DNA of 64,000 nucleotides, taken from the NCBI RefSeq assembly GCF_943734655.1, contig NC_071354.1, positions 8,402,001 to 8,466,000 of the forward strand. The letters run 5' to 3'. Position numbers and translations under genes: made by a program. The stretch comes from Sabethes cyaneus (lineage: Eukaryota > Arthropoda > Insecta > Diptera > Culicidae). A model generated the notes under the pieces. That model searched no databases. It saw only the letters and a program-made list of their open reading frames with translations, and had not been told where the DNA came from. Numbering within the stretch: position 1 is the first letter of the stretch; each line of letters begins with the position of its first letter. Shown here piece by piece: positions 63,761 through 64,000 of the stretch.

Positions 63761-64000
63761 GAATCTCAGCCAATACCGTCGCTTCTTATTGTTTCTGTAT
63801 CGAGAGAGCCTATCTCTTGATACGTTGAAACTAGCTCGAATACGGACATGATAATAAGCAAACATTCTTATTTGCACTGTGACCAGTCGCAGAAAGAGTT
63901 ACAGTATAGAAATGACAGGCATTCGCCGCTTTTTGCTTACAGTGCTAGCTGGAATAGTATGGACAACCGATAGAGAATAAGGTGTAATAATTGATGCGTT

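Overview
The window looks like intergenic or intronic DNA from a large, repeat-rich insect genome. A mosquito or closely related dipteran fits best. That assignment rests on the mix of repeats: Jockey/LOA-type and RTE-type LINE remnants, tRNA-derived SINEs, TA-flanked MITEs, a BEL/Pao integrase scrap, and an element with a TAGCTGACCCG head and a (CAGA)n tail. It is an inference, not a database result. I see no intact conserved host gene, no rRNA, no genuine tRNA and no CRISPR. Almost all long open frames are by-products of tandem repeats or pieces of transposable elements (TEs).

Layout. Low-complexity arrays cover much of the window: a 143-bp array (1-1197; 34796-37527), a 30-bp CGCGTAAA array (1960-2880), about nine 12-bp AATTTCAAGTCC-like blocks, two purine-rich blocks (13980-14870; 18545-18875), two 13-bp GTCGAGCAGTTAA arrays (4219-5222; 49618-51382) and four TTTTCGAC-type blocks between 32800 and 44640. 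Several of these arrays sit between conserved single-copy flanks, so they appear to be interiors of dispersed elements, not ordinary satellites. The 12-bp blocks and the TTTTCGAC blocks each keep one orientation throughout the window.

TE-derived coding remnants: RTE-like reverse transcriptase (3.9, 15.2-16.2, 18.1 and 24.2-24.9 kb), Jockey-like endonuclease or RT (9.04, 27.1-27.7, 51.5 kb), a LOA/Jockey-group LINE (59.0-62.05 kb) split by two later insertions, Tc1/mariner-type transposase pieces (16.4-16.8, 27.7-28.0, 58.3-58.9 kb) and a BEL/Pao integrase fragment (26.99 kb). Non-autonomous elements with readable termini and target duplications include a Transib-like MITE (21827-22427, TSD GAACG), two nested TA-flanked elements (22473-23966), a hAT MITE (60336-61309, TSD AGATGTCA), a 1.8-kb inverted-repeat element (52094-53902, TSD ACAT), a solo-LTR candidate (48095-48661, TSD CTAT), a foldback with 88-bp arms (62976-63182) and a retroposed insert with a 23-bp direct repeat (57703-57906).

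Between the repeats lie islands of apparently unique, more GC-rich sequence (9.5-12.9, 19.7-21.8, 30.1-32.8, 39.8-41.3, 44.9-47.7 and 54.1-56.3 kb). They contain short AT-rich, homeodomain/POU-like clusters and no convincing exons, apart from one weak 91-codon candidate at 31389-31661 (minus). They are the likeliest sites of host regulatory DNA, possibly belonging to a gene with very long introns or intergenic spacers.
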